From JACCZX01 sp963791315 (GTDB taxonomy: Bacteria; Pseudomonadota; Gammaproteobacteria; Burkholderiales; Burkholderiaceae_F), in assembly GCA_963791315.1 (NCBI GenBank), contig CAWBRQ010000006.1:124001-188000 (forward strand): 64,000 nt of DNA, in the 5' to 3' direction. Each line of letters begins with the position of its first letter. Positions within the stretch are counted from its first letter, which is position 1. Under the pieces are notes generated by a model. That model was not told where the DNA came from. It made no database searches and was given only the letters and a program-made list of their open reading frames with translations. The position numbers and the translations under genes are program-made. Below, one piece after another: positions 16,479-25,477 of the stretch.

Positions 16479-18889
16479 ATGCAGCGCGGCAAGTACGTCA
16501 TTCCTTTTTCAGCAGCTCAGGATGACCGACGTCGAATCGGTCGGCGGCAAGAATGCATCGCTGGGCGAGATGCTGAGTCAGTTGAGCGACGCTGGTGTGC
16601 ATCGTGCCGGATGGTTTTGCGACGACGGCTGAAGCGTTCCGATTGTTCTTGGAGCACGGAAACCTGCAAGGGCGCATCGCGCAGCGCCTGGCGAAGCTCA
16701 ACGTCGAAGACGTTCGAGCTCTCGCGGCAGCTGGAGAGGAGATTCGCGGTTGGATCGCCGAGCGCTTCATTCCCTGCGGCTATTGAGGCAGGAGATAAAG
16801 TCTATATTTCAAGAGCTTACAGCAGCAAGGTTCAAGCGAAATCTCGTTCGCGGTACGGTCGAGCGCGACCGCCGAAGACTTACCCGACGCATCGTTCGCG
16901 GGACAGCAGGAAACCTTTCTGAATGTCAGCGGCATCGATGCGGTTCTCGATCGCGTCAAGCACGTGTTCGCCTCGCTGTACAACGATCGAGCGATCGCTT
17001 ACCGGGTCCACAAAGGCTTCGCGCACGCGGATGTGGCGCTGTCGGCCGGCGTGCAGAAAATGGTGCGCAGTGACCTCGGATCTGCCGGTGTGATGTTCAC
17101 GATGGACACCGAGTCCGGCTTTCGCGACGTCGTGTTCATTACCTCGAGCTATGGACTTGGCGAGACGGTGGTGCAGGGCGCCGTGAATCCCGACGAGTTC
17201 TACGTGCACAAGCCGATGCTGGCGGCCGGCAAGTCGCCGATCATCCGGCGCAACCTCGGCATCGAAGCTGATCAAGATGGAATTCGATCGCGACGGTGAC
17301 AAGCGCGTGCGCACCGTCGACGTTGCCACCCGCGAGCGCCACGCGTTCTCGTTGACCGACGAAGAGGTTGTCGAGCTCGCACGCTACGCGGTGACCATCG
17401 AGCAGCACTACGGCCGTCCGATGGATATCGAGTGGGGCAAGGACGGTCGACGGCGCGATCTACATCCTGCAGGCGCGGCCAGAGACGGTGAAGTCGCAAT
17501 CGAACGACAGAGCAGCAACGTTTTCGCTTAACGGGCAACGGTGATGTGCTGGTGACCGGCCGCGCAATCGGCCAGAAGATCGGAATCGGACCGGTGCGCA
17601 TCATCAAAGACGTCGCGCACATGGAGCAGGTTCAGCCAGGCGACGTGCTGGTGACCGATATGACTGACCCAAACTGGGAGCCGGTGATGAAGCGCGCGGC
17701 GGCGATCGTCACCAATCGCGGCGGGCGCACGTGTCACGCGGCGATCATTGCGCGCGAGCTGGGAATTCCGGCGGTGGTGGGATGCGGAGACGGCGACCGA
17801 CGATCTGGTTGAAGGCGACGTGGTGACGGTCAGTTGCGCCGAAGGCGATACCGGCAATGTCTACGCCGGCGCGCTGAAGATGGAAGTCGAGACCGTGAAG
17901 CGCGGCGCGCTGCCGCCGATTCCGGTCAAGATCACGATGAACATTGGCAATCCGGAGCTCGCGTTCGAGTTTCAGTCGTTGCCGAACGAGGGGGTCGGGC
18001 TGGCGCGGCTCGAGTTCATTATCAACAACGTGATCGGCGTACACCCGAAGGCCGTGCTCGACTATCCGAACCTCGATGCCGGAGTTGAAGCAGGCGGTCG
18101 AAAGCGTCGCGCACGGCTACCCGAGTCCGCGCGCATTCTTCGAAATGAAACTAGCCGAGGGCATCTCGACGATCGCCGCGGCGTTCTGGCCGAAGCCCGT
18201 GATCGTGCGCATGTCGGACTTCAAGAGCAACGAGTACAAGAAGCTGATCGGCGGGTCGCGCTACGAGCCGGACGAGGAAAATCCGATGCTCGGGCTTTCG
18301 CGGCGCCTCGCGCTACATCGCCGACTCGTTTCGCGAGTGCTTTCGCATGGAAGCAGCAGCGCTGAAGAAGGTGCGCGATCAAATGGGGCTCACGAACGTC
18401 GAAATCATGGTGCCGTTCGTGCGCACGCTCAGCGAGGCGAAGCGCGTGGTGGAATTGTTGGCAGCGCACGGGTTGAAGCGCGGAACGGGCGGCTCGCCCG
18501 ATGGCTCCGGAGCCCTGCGTGTGATCATGATGTGCGAGGTTCCATCGAATGCAATATTGGCGGACCAATTTCTCGAACATTTCGACGGGTTCTCGATCGG
18601 TTCGAACGATTTAACGCAACTGACGCTCGGAATCGACCGTGACTCCGGGCTGGTGGCAGAAGGCTTTGACGAACGAGACCCTGCGGTCAAGGCGCTGCTT
18701 GAGAAGGTGATCACCGCATGCCGCGCACGCGGAAAGTACGTCGGCATTTGCGGGCAGGGGCCGTCGGATCATGCGGACTTTGCCGAGTGGCTGATGGCGC
18801 AGGGAATCGATTCGATATCGTTGAATCCGGACACCGTCGTCGAGACCTGGCAGCGGCTCGCCGGCGCTGTGGGCACAGGCGTCGCCTAG
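16479..18889 (+). CDS. ppsA: Phosphoenolpyruvate synthase PpsA, frame disrupted about ten times
   Basis: A complete PEP synthase can be followed across three frames, in order. It begins RMTDVESVGGKNASLGEML, then AVRSSATAEDLPDASFAGQQ, MVRSDLGSAGVMFTMDTESG and RPMDIEWGKDG. The phosphohistidine loop is TNRGGRTCHAAIIAREL (about 17710-17765), followed by NEGVGLARLEFI, DFKSNEYKKLIGG, IMVPFVRTLSEAKRV and GICGQGPSDHADFAEWL. PpsA makes PEP from pyruvate and ATP in gluconeogenesis. All frame changes go in the same direction (an extra base each time), which suggests sequence error. The start is ATG 16479 (MQRGKYVIPF). Confidence 0.9.
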
Positions 18890-18907
18890 CGGAAAGGGCC
18901 GAAGCAC

Positions 18908-19342
18908 ATGGATAACTATGTCTGGTGGTTTGTGGTTGGCTTTCGGTTTGATGATCGCCGAACTGTTGACCGGCACCTTCTACCTGCTGCTGATCGCGAT
19001 CGCGTTCGGCGCCGCCGGCGTGGCGGCTTTGCTCGGCGCACCAGTCGTAGCTGCAGTGGGCTACTGCCGCGGCCGTCAGTCTGGGTGGAACGTTGTGGCT
19101 GCGCCAGTCGCGCTTCGGGCACCGCCTGCGCGATCGCGCGACCAGCGACCGCGTGCAGAACATGGACGTCGGCCAGACGCTGCGAGTCGAACAACTGGTC
19201 GCCCAACCGAACTGCGCGCGCCAACTACCGCGGTGCCACGTGGGACGTCGAACTGGTGCCGGGCGACCAGCCTGTAAGCGGCGAGTTCGTGATTCGAGAG
19301 ATCGCCGCCAACCGATTGATCGTCGCGGCTAAATCGCGCTGA
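18908..19342 (+). CDS. NfeD-family membrane protein, frame disrupted
   Basis: Repaired product: MDNYVWWFVVGF, then GLMIAELLTGTFYLLLIAIAF (membrane helices), a linker with LWLRQSRFGHRLRDR, and a C-terminal OB-fold tail WDVELVPGDQPVSGEFVI. Three extra bases (near 18950, 19055 and 19196) cancel out, so start and stop share one frame although the middle is scrambled in it. NfeD proteins partner SPFH/stomatin proteins and affect membrane microdomains or protease regulation. The next gene, 24 nt downstream, is the SPFH partner, so this is the usual two-gene unit. Confidence 0.75.
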   Translation: MDNYVWWFVVGFRFDDRRTVDRHLLPAADRDRVRRRRRGGFARRTSRSCSGLLPRPSVWVERCGCASRASGTACAIARPATACRTWTSARRCESNNWSPNRTARANYRGATWDVELVPGDQPVSGEFVIREIAANRLIVAAKSR

Positions 19343-19365
19343 AGCGGCCTAACTGGGAGAACTCT

Positions 19366-20301
19366 ATGTTCGGAATAAGTGGTGTGTGGTTGATCTTTAT
19401 CGTGATCGCGATCGTTGCGTTCACGTTCGCCATCACCGCGTTGAAGGTCGTTCCGCAGCAAAGTGCGTGGGTCATCGAGCGTCTCGGCAAATATCACGGC
19501 ACGCTGCAACCGGGACTGAACCCGGTCATTCCGTTTATCGATCGTGTGGCGTACAAGCACAGCCTGAAGGAAGTGCCGCTCGATACGCCGAGCCAGGTCT
19601 GCATCACGAAGGACAACACGCAGCTGCAGGTCGACGGCGTGCTGTACTTCCAGGTGACCGATCCGCAGCGCGCTTCGTACGGTGCCAGCAACTACATCCT
19701 GGCGATCACGCAGTTGTCGCAAACGACGTTGCGCTCGGTGATCGGCAAGCTGGAGCTCGACAAGACCTTCGAAGAGCGCGACTTCATCAACCACAGCGTG
19801 GTGACCGCGATCGACGAAGCGGCGATGAACTGGGGTGTCAAGGTGCTGCGCTACGAGATCAAGGACATCACGCCGCCGAATGCGATCCTGCACGCGATGC
19901 AGCAGCAGATCACCGCGGAGCGCGAGAAGCGCGCGCTGATCGCGTCGTCCGAAGGGCGCAAGCAGGAGCAGATCAACATCGCGACCGGCGCGCGCGAGGC
20001 AGAAATCGCGCGCTCCGAGGGCGAGAAGCAGGCGCAGATCAACATCGCGCAGGGCGAGGCCGGTGCTGTGCTCGCGGTCGCCGAGGCTACCGCTCGCGCA
20101 ATTCAAATGGTGGCTGAAACGATTCGGCAGCCGGGCGGCCTCGAGGCCGTCAATCTGCGTGTTGCCGATCGTTTCGTCGACGCGTTCGGCAACCTCGCAA
20201 AGACCAACAACACGCTGATCGTGCCGTCGAACCTGGCCGATATCTCCACGCTAGTGGCTTCGGCGCTCACAGTTGTGAAGGCGCAGCCGGCGCCGAAGTG
20301 A
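19366..20301 (+). CDS. qmcA: SPFH/stomatin-like membrane protein (QmcA type)
   Basis: 311 residues with one N-terminal membrane helix (VWLIFIVIAIVAFTFAITAL), then the SPFH/Band 7 domain (VVPQQSAWVIERLGKYHGTLQPGLN, VDGVLYFQVTDP). A helical region rich in Ala, Glu and Gln follows (QQQITAEREKRALIASSEGRKQEQ), together with the typical NTLIVPSNLADI tail. These proteins oligomerise in the membrane and scaffold microdomains with NfeD partners and sometimes FtsH/HflKC. The upstream NfeD-like gene supports the assignment. The frame is intact, unlike its neighbours. Confidence 0.9.
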   Translation: MFGISGVWLIFIVIAIVAFTFAITALKVVPQQSAWVIERLGKYHGTLQPGLNPVIPFIDRVAYKHSLKEVPLDTPSQVCITKDNTQLQVDGVLYFQVTDPQRASYGASNYILAITQLSQTTLRSVIGKLELDKTFEERDFINHSVVTAIDEAAMNWGVKVLRYEIKDITPPNAILHAMQQQITAEREKRALIASSEGRKQEQINIATGAREAEIARSEGEKQAQINIAQGEAGAVLAVAEATARAIQMVAETIRQPGGLEAVNLRVADRFVDAFGNLAKTNNTLIVPSNLADISTLVASALTVVKAQPAPK

Positions 20302-20777
20302 GACACTTCAGCCGCATGATCACCAACTACGAAATCACCCTCGCGAGGTTGTCAGACGCGGAAGCTATCGCGTCGTTGTCGAGGGATGTAATCGAGCGAG
20401 GGTTAAGTTGGTCGTGGACGCCACAGCGCGTGCTCAGAAGCCTGCGCGATATAGCAACCAATACAATCGTGGCGCGTGAGCCCGGCATCCTGGCGGGCTT
20501 CGCGATCATGAAGTACCGCGAGGAAGACGCGCATCTGTTGCTGATGGCCGTTCACTCGTCTCGCCGCCGGCAGGGCGTGGCTTCGGCGCTGCTCGATTGG
20601 CTGGAAGTCACTGCCAGAGTTGCGGGAATCGCGTCGATTCGCGTCGAAGCGCGGGAGACCAACTTCGCGGCGCGGCAGTTTTACGGCAAGCACGGATACA
20701 TGCAGGTTGAACTGTTGCGAGGTTATTACGAGAACCGCGACGACGCGGTTGTTCTGAGGAGGCTGTTGCGCGTTTAG
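20298..20777 (+). CDS. GNAT family N-acetyltransferase
   Basis: About 153-159 residues with GNAT motif A (LMAVHSSRRRQGVASALLDWLE, acetyl-CoA pyrophosphate loop RRQGVA) and motif B (ARQFYGKHGYMQVELLRGYYE), resembling RimI-type N-alpha-acetyltransferases. The substrate is unknown. GTG 20298 overlaps the qmcA stop as GTGA; ATG 20316 is the alternative start and gives a more typical N-terminus (ITNYEITLARLSDAEAIA). Its stop overlaps the smpB stop on the other strand by 4 nt. Confidence 0.85.
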   Translation: MRHFSRMITNYEITLARLSDAEAIASLSRDVIERGLSWSWTPQRVLRSLRDIATNTIVAREPGILAGFAIMKYREEDAHLLLMAVHSSRRRQGVASALLDWLEVTARVAGIASIRVEARETNFAARQFYGKHGYMQVELLRGYYENRDDAVVLRRLLRV

Positions 20778-21223
20778 CGGCTGCGTTGCTTCAACAGCCG
20801 ACTTTGCTCCCGCTTCCAGTCCTTGTCGGCCTCGTCGGCTCGTTTCTCAAACTGCCGCTTGCCTTTCGCCAGACCGACTTCGAGCTTCACACGGCCCTTG
20901 CTGTAGTGCATGTTCAGCGGCACCAGCGAATAACCGGCGCGTTCGACCTTGCCGATCAACTTCCGTATCTCGGCGGCGTGTAGCAGAAGCTTGCGCGTGC
21001 GCGTCGGCTCGGCTTTCACGTGTGTCGACGTCGTCGCCAGCGGACTGATGTGCGAGTTCAGCAGATACAGCTCCCCACTGCGCACGACGACGTAGGCTTC
21101 GTTCAATTGAACGTGGCTCGCGCGAATCGATTTGACTTCCCAGCCTTCGAGCGCAATGCCGGCTTCGTAGCGCTCTTCGATCGAGTAATCGTGCTGCGCC
21201 TTCTTGTTTTGAACAATCGCCAC
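20774..21223 (-). CDS. smpB: SsrA-binding protein SmpB
   Basis: Core sequence IVQNKKAQHDYSIEERYEAGIALEGWEVKSIR with the conserved LNEAYVVVRSGELYLLN, HYSKGRVKLEVGLAKGK and a basic C-terminus. SmpB binds tmRNA and delivers it to stalled ribosomes for trans-translation. The start is probably GTG 21223, which places IVQNKK at the usual position; a longer frame reaches TTG 21247. Length is normal at about 149 residues. It is divergent from rnfH with a 61-base gap. Confidence 0.95.
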   Translation of the reverse strand: MAIVQNKKAQHDYSIEERYEAGIALEGWEVKSIRASHVQLNEAYVVVRSGELYLLNSHISPLATTSTHVKAEPTRTRKLLLHAAEIRKLIGKVERAGYSLVPLNMHYSKGRVKLEVGLAKGKRQFEKRADEADKDWKREQSRLLKQRSR

Positions 21224-21284
21224 TGCGAGAAGCGTTTCCGCCGCCAATACAATTCGGCTTTATATCCCACTCGCGCGCACGTAG

Positions 21285-21581
21285 ATGGATTCGAGCTGGC
21301 TGCGGGTCACCGTGGCGTATTGCGCACCGGGCGTCGAAGATATCAGCGAAGTGCAGGTGCCGCCCGGTGCGACCGTGCGGGATGCGATCGACGCGGCGCA
21401 GGTCCGCGCGCGCAGATCCGAGCTGCAAGATGTAGCTGACACTGGGATCTGGGGGCGCCGCTGCTCACTCGATCAGCGGCTGGCGGATGGCGATCGCGTC
21501 GAAATCTATCGACCGCTGCTTATCGATCCGATGGAAGGGCGCCGCGCCCGCGCGAAATTGCGGAGCAAGGCGAAGCGGTAA
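21285..21581 (+). CDS. rnfH: RnfH family protein (UPF0125)
   Basis: 98 residues with the ubiquitin-like RnfH fold pattern: VTVAYCAPGVEDISEVQVPPGATVRDAID near the N-terminus and LADGDRVEIYRPLLIDP near the C-terminus, followed by a basic tail. The cellular role is not firmly known. In betaproteobacteria it usually follows smpB and the toxin-like ratA gene; here ratA is not present between smpB and rnfH. It is convergent with the DUF4124 gene, 4 nt apart. Confidence 0.88.
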   Translation: MDSSWLRVTVAYCAPGVEDISEVQVPPGATVRDAIDAAQVRARRSELQDVADTGIWGRRCSLDQRLADGDRVEIYRPLLIDPMEGRRARAKLRSKAKR

Positions 21582-21585
21582 GGCG

Positions 21586-22134
21586 TTAGCTGCAGGCGCT
21601 CTGAATGATCTTGCGCGTGCGATCCACTTCCGCAGCGCGTTGCGAGTCGTCAAGGAACTCACGATTGCCCGATGCATCGGTTCTCGTGATACGTATGCCG
21701 TCTTCGAGGGACTTCATGTAGCCGCGCGCCCGTTCGCACTCAGCGGTCTTGGCGGCGTTTTTCGACTGCTCCTCGTTGGCTTTCTTGTCGCTTTCGGCGC
21801 GCTCCTGCTGCCGCTTGCGAAATTCCATTTCGCGCTCGGCGACTGTTTTGGGTGCGTTGGGAGCCGCCTTCGTGTCCGCACCCTTGGCATCCGTGGGCTT
21901 GCCGGCCTCATCCACAGGACCGCTCGCGGGAGCGGGATTGGCTAGCACCTGGGTGGTCGGCTGGCGGACGATATTGGCCGGCTTGACGTCCTGCGGTGGA
22001 GGGCGATCGGAATACACCAGACGGCCGTTGGCATCCTTCCACGCCCATTGAGCTTCAGCCGGTGTGGAAACGAACCCAGCCAGAACGATGGCCACCGTTA
22101 CCGTTGCTCGAACCACATTCACACCAATAAACAT
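21586..22134 (-). CDS. DUF4124 domain-containing exported protein
   Basis: 182 residues with a signal peptide (RATVTVAIVLAGFVSTPAEAQ), then a DUF4124 domain (WAWKDANGRLVYSDRPPPQDVK). A Pro/Ala/Thr-rich linker and a charged coiled-coil (KTVAEREMEFRKRQQERAESDKKANEEQSKNA) follow, with Cys near the end. It starts at ATG 22134, as upstream in-frame residues lack coding character. Function is unknown; a periplasmic location is predicted. A gene of this type commonly precedes guaB in Burkholderiales. Confidence 0.82.
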   Translation of the reverse strand: MFIGVNVVRATVTVAIVLAGFVSTPAEAQWAWKDANGRLVYSDRPPPQDVKPANIVRQPTTQVLANPAPASGPVDEAGKPTDAKGADTKAAPNAPKTVAEREMEFRKRQQERAESDKKANEEQSKNAAKTAECERARGYMKSLEDGIRITRTDASGNREFLDDSQRAAEVDRTRKIIQSACS

Positions 22135-22293
22135 ATGTTCTCCTGAGCGCCACACATTTTCCGATGGATTCCCATGACGCGGCAAGGGCAGTGATTACCG
22201 AGAAAGCGTCTAAAGATCCGCCAATTGCGATGAGCTAGGTCGTCCGGGTTAGCGGCAAGTGCCGGCCGTGGGCTGGCGCATAACCCATTCCCG

Positions 22294-22299
22294 TATACT
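22294..22299 (+). promoter_or_regulatory. Putative -10 element of the guaB promoter
   Basis: TATACT lies 25 nt before the guaB ATG in the 189-base gap that follows the DUF4124 gene, a good distance for a sigma-70 -10 box with a short leader. No strong -35 hexamer is seen at 16-18 nt upstream. A GAGG ribosome site follows at about 22314. Confidence 0.35.
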
Positions 22300-22323
22300 C
22301 CGTCTTTGCGTCTGAGGAAAAGT

Positions 22324-23793
22324 ATGCGGTTGGTACAAAAAGCGCTGACTTTCGATGACGTGCTGCTCGTCCCCGCCTACTCGGCGGTCCTTCCCCGCGA
22401 CGTACAGCTTTCTACCCGCCTCTCCCGCAACATTTCTTTGAACATCCCGCTCGTTTCGGCGCCGATGGATACGGTGACCGACGCGCGGCTTGCCATTGCT
22501 CTCGCGCAAGAGGGCGGTATCGGCATCGTTCACAAGAACATGACTCCCAAGGAGCAGGCGGCTCAGGTGATGAAGGTGAAGCGTCACGAAGCCGGTGTGT
22601 TGCGCGACCCGATCACGATCACGCAGGACATGACGGTGCGCGACGCGATCGAGCTTCAACGTGCGCACAAGATCTCCGGTTTACCGGTCGTCGAGGGCAA
22701 GACGCGTGGTCGGTATCGTGACCAATCGCGATTTGCGATTCGAGACGCGACTCGACGCGCCGATTCGCGAAATCATGACTCCCCGCAAGCGACTGGTCAC
22801 GGTGCGCGAAGGGACGACTCCCGACGAAGCGCGGGCACTACTGCACGAGCATCGACTCGAGCGCGTGCTGGTGATGAACGGCGACGACGAGCTGCGGGGC
22901 CTGATCACCGTGAAGGACATTACGAAGGCGACCGAGCATCCGAATGCGGCCAAGGATCATCTCGGCAAATTGAAAGTCGGCGGCGCCATCAGCACCGGCC
23001 CTGATTCTGACGAGCGTGCCGAACTGATGGTGCGAGCCGGTGTTGATGTGCTGATCGTCGACACCGCGCACGGACATCATCAAGGCGTGCTCGATCGTGT
23101 GCGCTGGGTGAAGAAGAACTTTCCGAAGGTCGATGTTGTCGGCGGCAACGTCGCCACCGCGGAAGGCGCACGTGCGCTGGTCGATGCGGGTGCCGACGGC
23201 GTCAAGGTCGGCATCGGCCCGGGCTCGATTTGCACGACACGCATCGTCGCCGGTGTCGGCGTGCCGCAGATCACCGCAGTGTCGAACGTCGCCAAGGCGC
23301 TCGAAGGCACGGATGTGCCGATGGTCGCCGACGGCGGCATTCGCTACTCGGGCGACGTCGCGAAGGCGCTCGCCGCCGGCGCGTATGCGGTGATGATGGG
23401 CGGCATGTTCGCGGGCACCGAAGAGGCGCCGGGCGAGGTGATTCTGTTTCAGGGCCGCTCGTACAAGAGCTATCGCGGCATGGGCAGCATCGGCGCAATG
23501 ACCGAGGGCTCGGCCGAGCGCTATTTTCAGAACGACAACGACGCCAACGTCGACAAGTACGTGCCCGAGGGCGTCGAGGGCATGGTGCCTTACAAGGGCA
23601 GCGCGCTCGGCGATCATCTTCCAGATGACCGGCGGCCTGCGCTCCAGCATGGGCTACTGCGGCTGTCGCTCGATCGACGAGATGCGCACGCAAGGCGCAG
23701 TTCGTCGAGATCACCGCGGCCGGAATGCGCGAATCGCATGTGCACGATGTGCGAATAACGAAGGAAGCACCCAACTACCGCCTCGAGACCTGA
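22324..23793 (+). CDS. guaB: IMP dehydrogenase GuaB, frame disrupted three times
   Basis: The product starts VQKALTFDDVLLVPAYSAVLP and contains two CBS domains (VRDAIELQRAHKISGLPVV and PRKRLVTVREGTTPDEARALL). The barrel has VDTAHGHHQGVLDRV, the catalytic Cys loop VGIGPGSICTTRIVAGVG and the flap YRGMGSIGAMTEGSAERY. Extra bases occur near 22710, 23616 and 23692; their sum restores frame, giving ESHVHDVRITKEAPNYRL and a TGA at 23791-23793. GuaB oxidises IMP to XMP in GMP synthesis. The uninterrupted C-terminal piece would end wrongly at 23758. It is followed by guaA. Confidence 0.92.
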
Positions 23794-23819
23794 GGGTCTG
23801 AATCCGTGTCACCGTTTCT

Positions 23820-23840
23820 CCCGCCGGTTCGCCCGGCGGG
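23820..23840 (+). promoter_or_regulatory. GC-rich hairpin between guaB and guaA
   Basis: CCCGCCGG and CCGGCGGG form a perfect 8-bp stem with loop TTCGC. A smaller AGACC/GGTCT stem sits right at the guaB stop (23786-23799). No T-run follows, so it is not a classical terminator. It may be an mRNA-stabilising or attenuating structure in the 81-base guaB-guaA gap. Confidence 0.4.
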
Positions 23841-23874
23841 CCGCATCCTCACCGACGGACGTCTGCGGCCGGCC

Positions 23875-25461
23875 ATGAATCACGACAAGATACTGATTCT
23901 CGACTTCGGCTCGCAGGTCACGCCAATTGATCGCGCGTCGCGTGCGCGAAGCCGGCGTGTATTGCGAGCTTCATCCGTACGACGTCGACGATGCGTTCGT
24001 GCGCGACTTCTGCGCCGAAGGGCGTGATCCTGTCGGGCAGTCACGCCTCGACCTACGAGGCTCACGAGCTGCGCGCACCGGCTGCCGTGTTCGAGCTCGG
24101 CGTACCGGTGCTGGGCATCTGCTACGGCATGTTCACGATGGCGGTGCAGCAAGGCGGCCAGGTCGAAGGCGAGCACGCATCGCGAGTTCGGCTACGCGGA
24201 AGTTCGGGCGCGCGGCCATACGCAGCTTGCTTTCGAAGGCTTGAGGACGAGCGCACGGCCGACGGCCACGGCCTGCTGAAAGTCTGGATGAGCCATGGCG
24301 ACAAAGTGACCGAGTTGCCGCCCGGGTTCAAGCTGATGGCATCGACTCCGAATCGTGCCCGATCGCCGGGCATGGCCGACGAGGCGCGCGGTCTTTACGG
24401 CGTGCAGTTTCATCCGGAGGTCACGCACACGCTGCAGGGCCAGGCGATTTTGACGCGGTTTCGTGCTCGACATCTGCGGCTGCAAGCCCGATTGGGTGAT
24501 GGGTGACTACGCTGCCGAAGCGATCGAGAAGATTCGGGCACAAGTCGGCAGCGATGAAGTGATCCTCGGGCTCAGCGGCGGCGTCGATTCATCCGTCGCC
24601 GCGGTGCTGATCCATCGCGCGATCGGCGATCAACTGACGTGCGTGTTCGTCGATACCGGTCTGTTGCGGCTGGACGAGGGCCAGCAGGTGATCGATACGT
24701 TCGGACGGCACATGGGGATCAAGCTGGTGCACGTCGACGCGAGCGACCGTTTCATGACCGCGCTCGAAGGGGAGGTCGACCCCGAAGCCAAGCGCAAGAT
24801 CATCGGCCGTGAATTCGTCCACGTATTTCAGGACGAAGCGGCGAAGCTGCCGAGATGGAGGAACTGGGCCAAGTGGCTTGCGCAGGGAACCATTTATCCC
24901 GACGTGATCGAGTCCGCCGGCGCGAAAACCAAGAAGGCGATGACGATCAAGAGTCACCACAACGTCGGCGGTCTTCCCGACACGCTGCATCTGAAACTGC
25001 TCGAGCCGCTGCGCGAGCTGTTCAAGGATGAGGTGCGCAGTCTCGGCATTGCGCTCGGGCTGCCGCGTGAAATGGTTTTCAGGCATCCGTTTCCTGGGCC
25101 TGGGCTCGGCGTGCGCATCCTCGGCGAGGTCAAGCGCGAATATGCAGAACTGCTACGGCGCGCGGACGCGATCTTCATCGAAGAGCTGCGCTCGAGCGGG
25201 TGGTACGACCGCACGAGCCAGGCGTTCGCAGTGTTCTTGCCGGTCAAAAGCGTCGGCGTGATGGGCGACGGCCGTACCTACGAATGGGTCGTCGCGTTGC
25301 GCGCGGTGCAGACGTCGGATTTCATGACGGCACAGTGGGCCGAGCTTCCGCACGATCTGCTCGGACGTGTGTCGAACCGCATCATCAACGAGGTGCGTGG
25401 AATCAACCGCGTCGTCTACGACATCAGCGGCAAGCCACCCGCCACGATCGAGTGGGAGTGA
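23875..25461 (+). CDS. guaA: GMP synthase (glutamine-hydrolysing) GuaA, frame disrupted in the amidotransferase half
   Basis: N-terminal class I glutamine amidotransferase pieces: DKILILDFGSQVT, IARRVREAGVYCELHPYD, VLGICYGM (nucleophile Cys), the HPEV motif with catalytic His/Glu (VQFHPEVTHT). The intact ATP-pyrophosphatase half from 24463 has LGLSGGVDSSVAAVL and a dimerisation C-terminus ending KPPATIEWE. GuaA converts XMP to GMP. The first 600 bases have about five extra bases (for example near 23922, 24013 and 24191) and probably one or two lost bases. The ATG at 23875 gives the normal MNHDKILIL start. It lies downstream of guaB. Confidence 0.92.
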
Positions 25462-25477
25462 TCAGTAGACTGCGCCG

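Noticed and set aside
15564..18889. Programmed ribosomal frameshifting in ppsR or ppsA
   Set aside because: There are about ten changes per gene with no slippery heptamers or downstream structures, and the same pattern occurs in unrelated genes.
19225..20106. Long open frame antisense to the SPFH gene
   Set aside because: Its composition (Arg/Asp/Leu-rich) and placement match an antisense shadow of a highly conserved gene.
22838..23650. 270-codon open frame antisense to guaB
   Set aside because: A high-GC antisense artefact; the sense strand encodes obvious IMP dehydrogenase.
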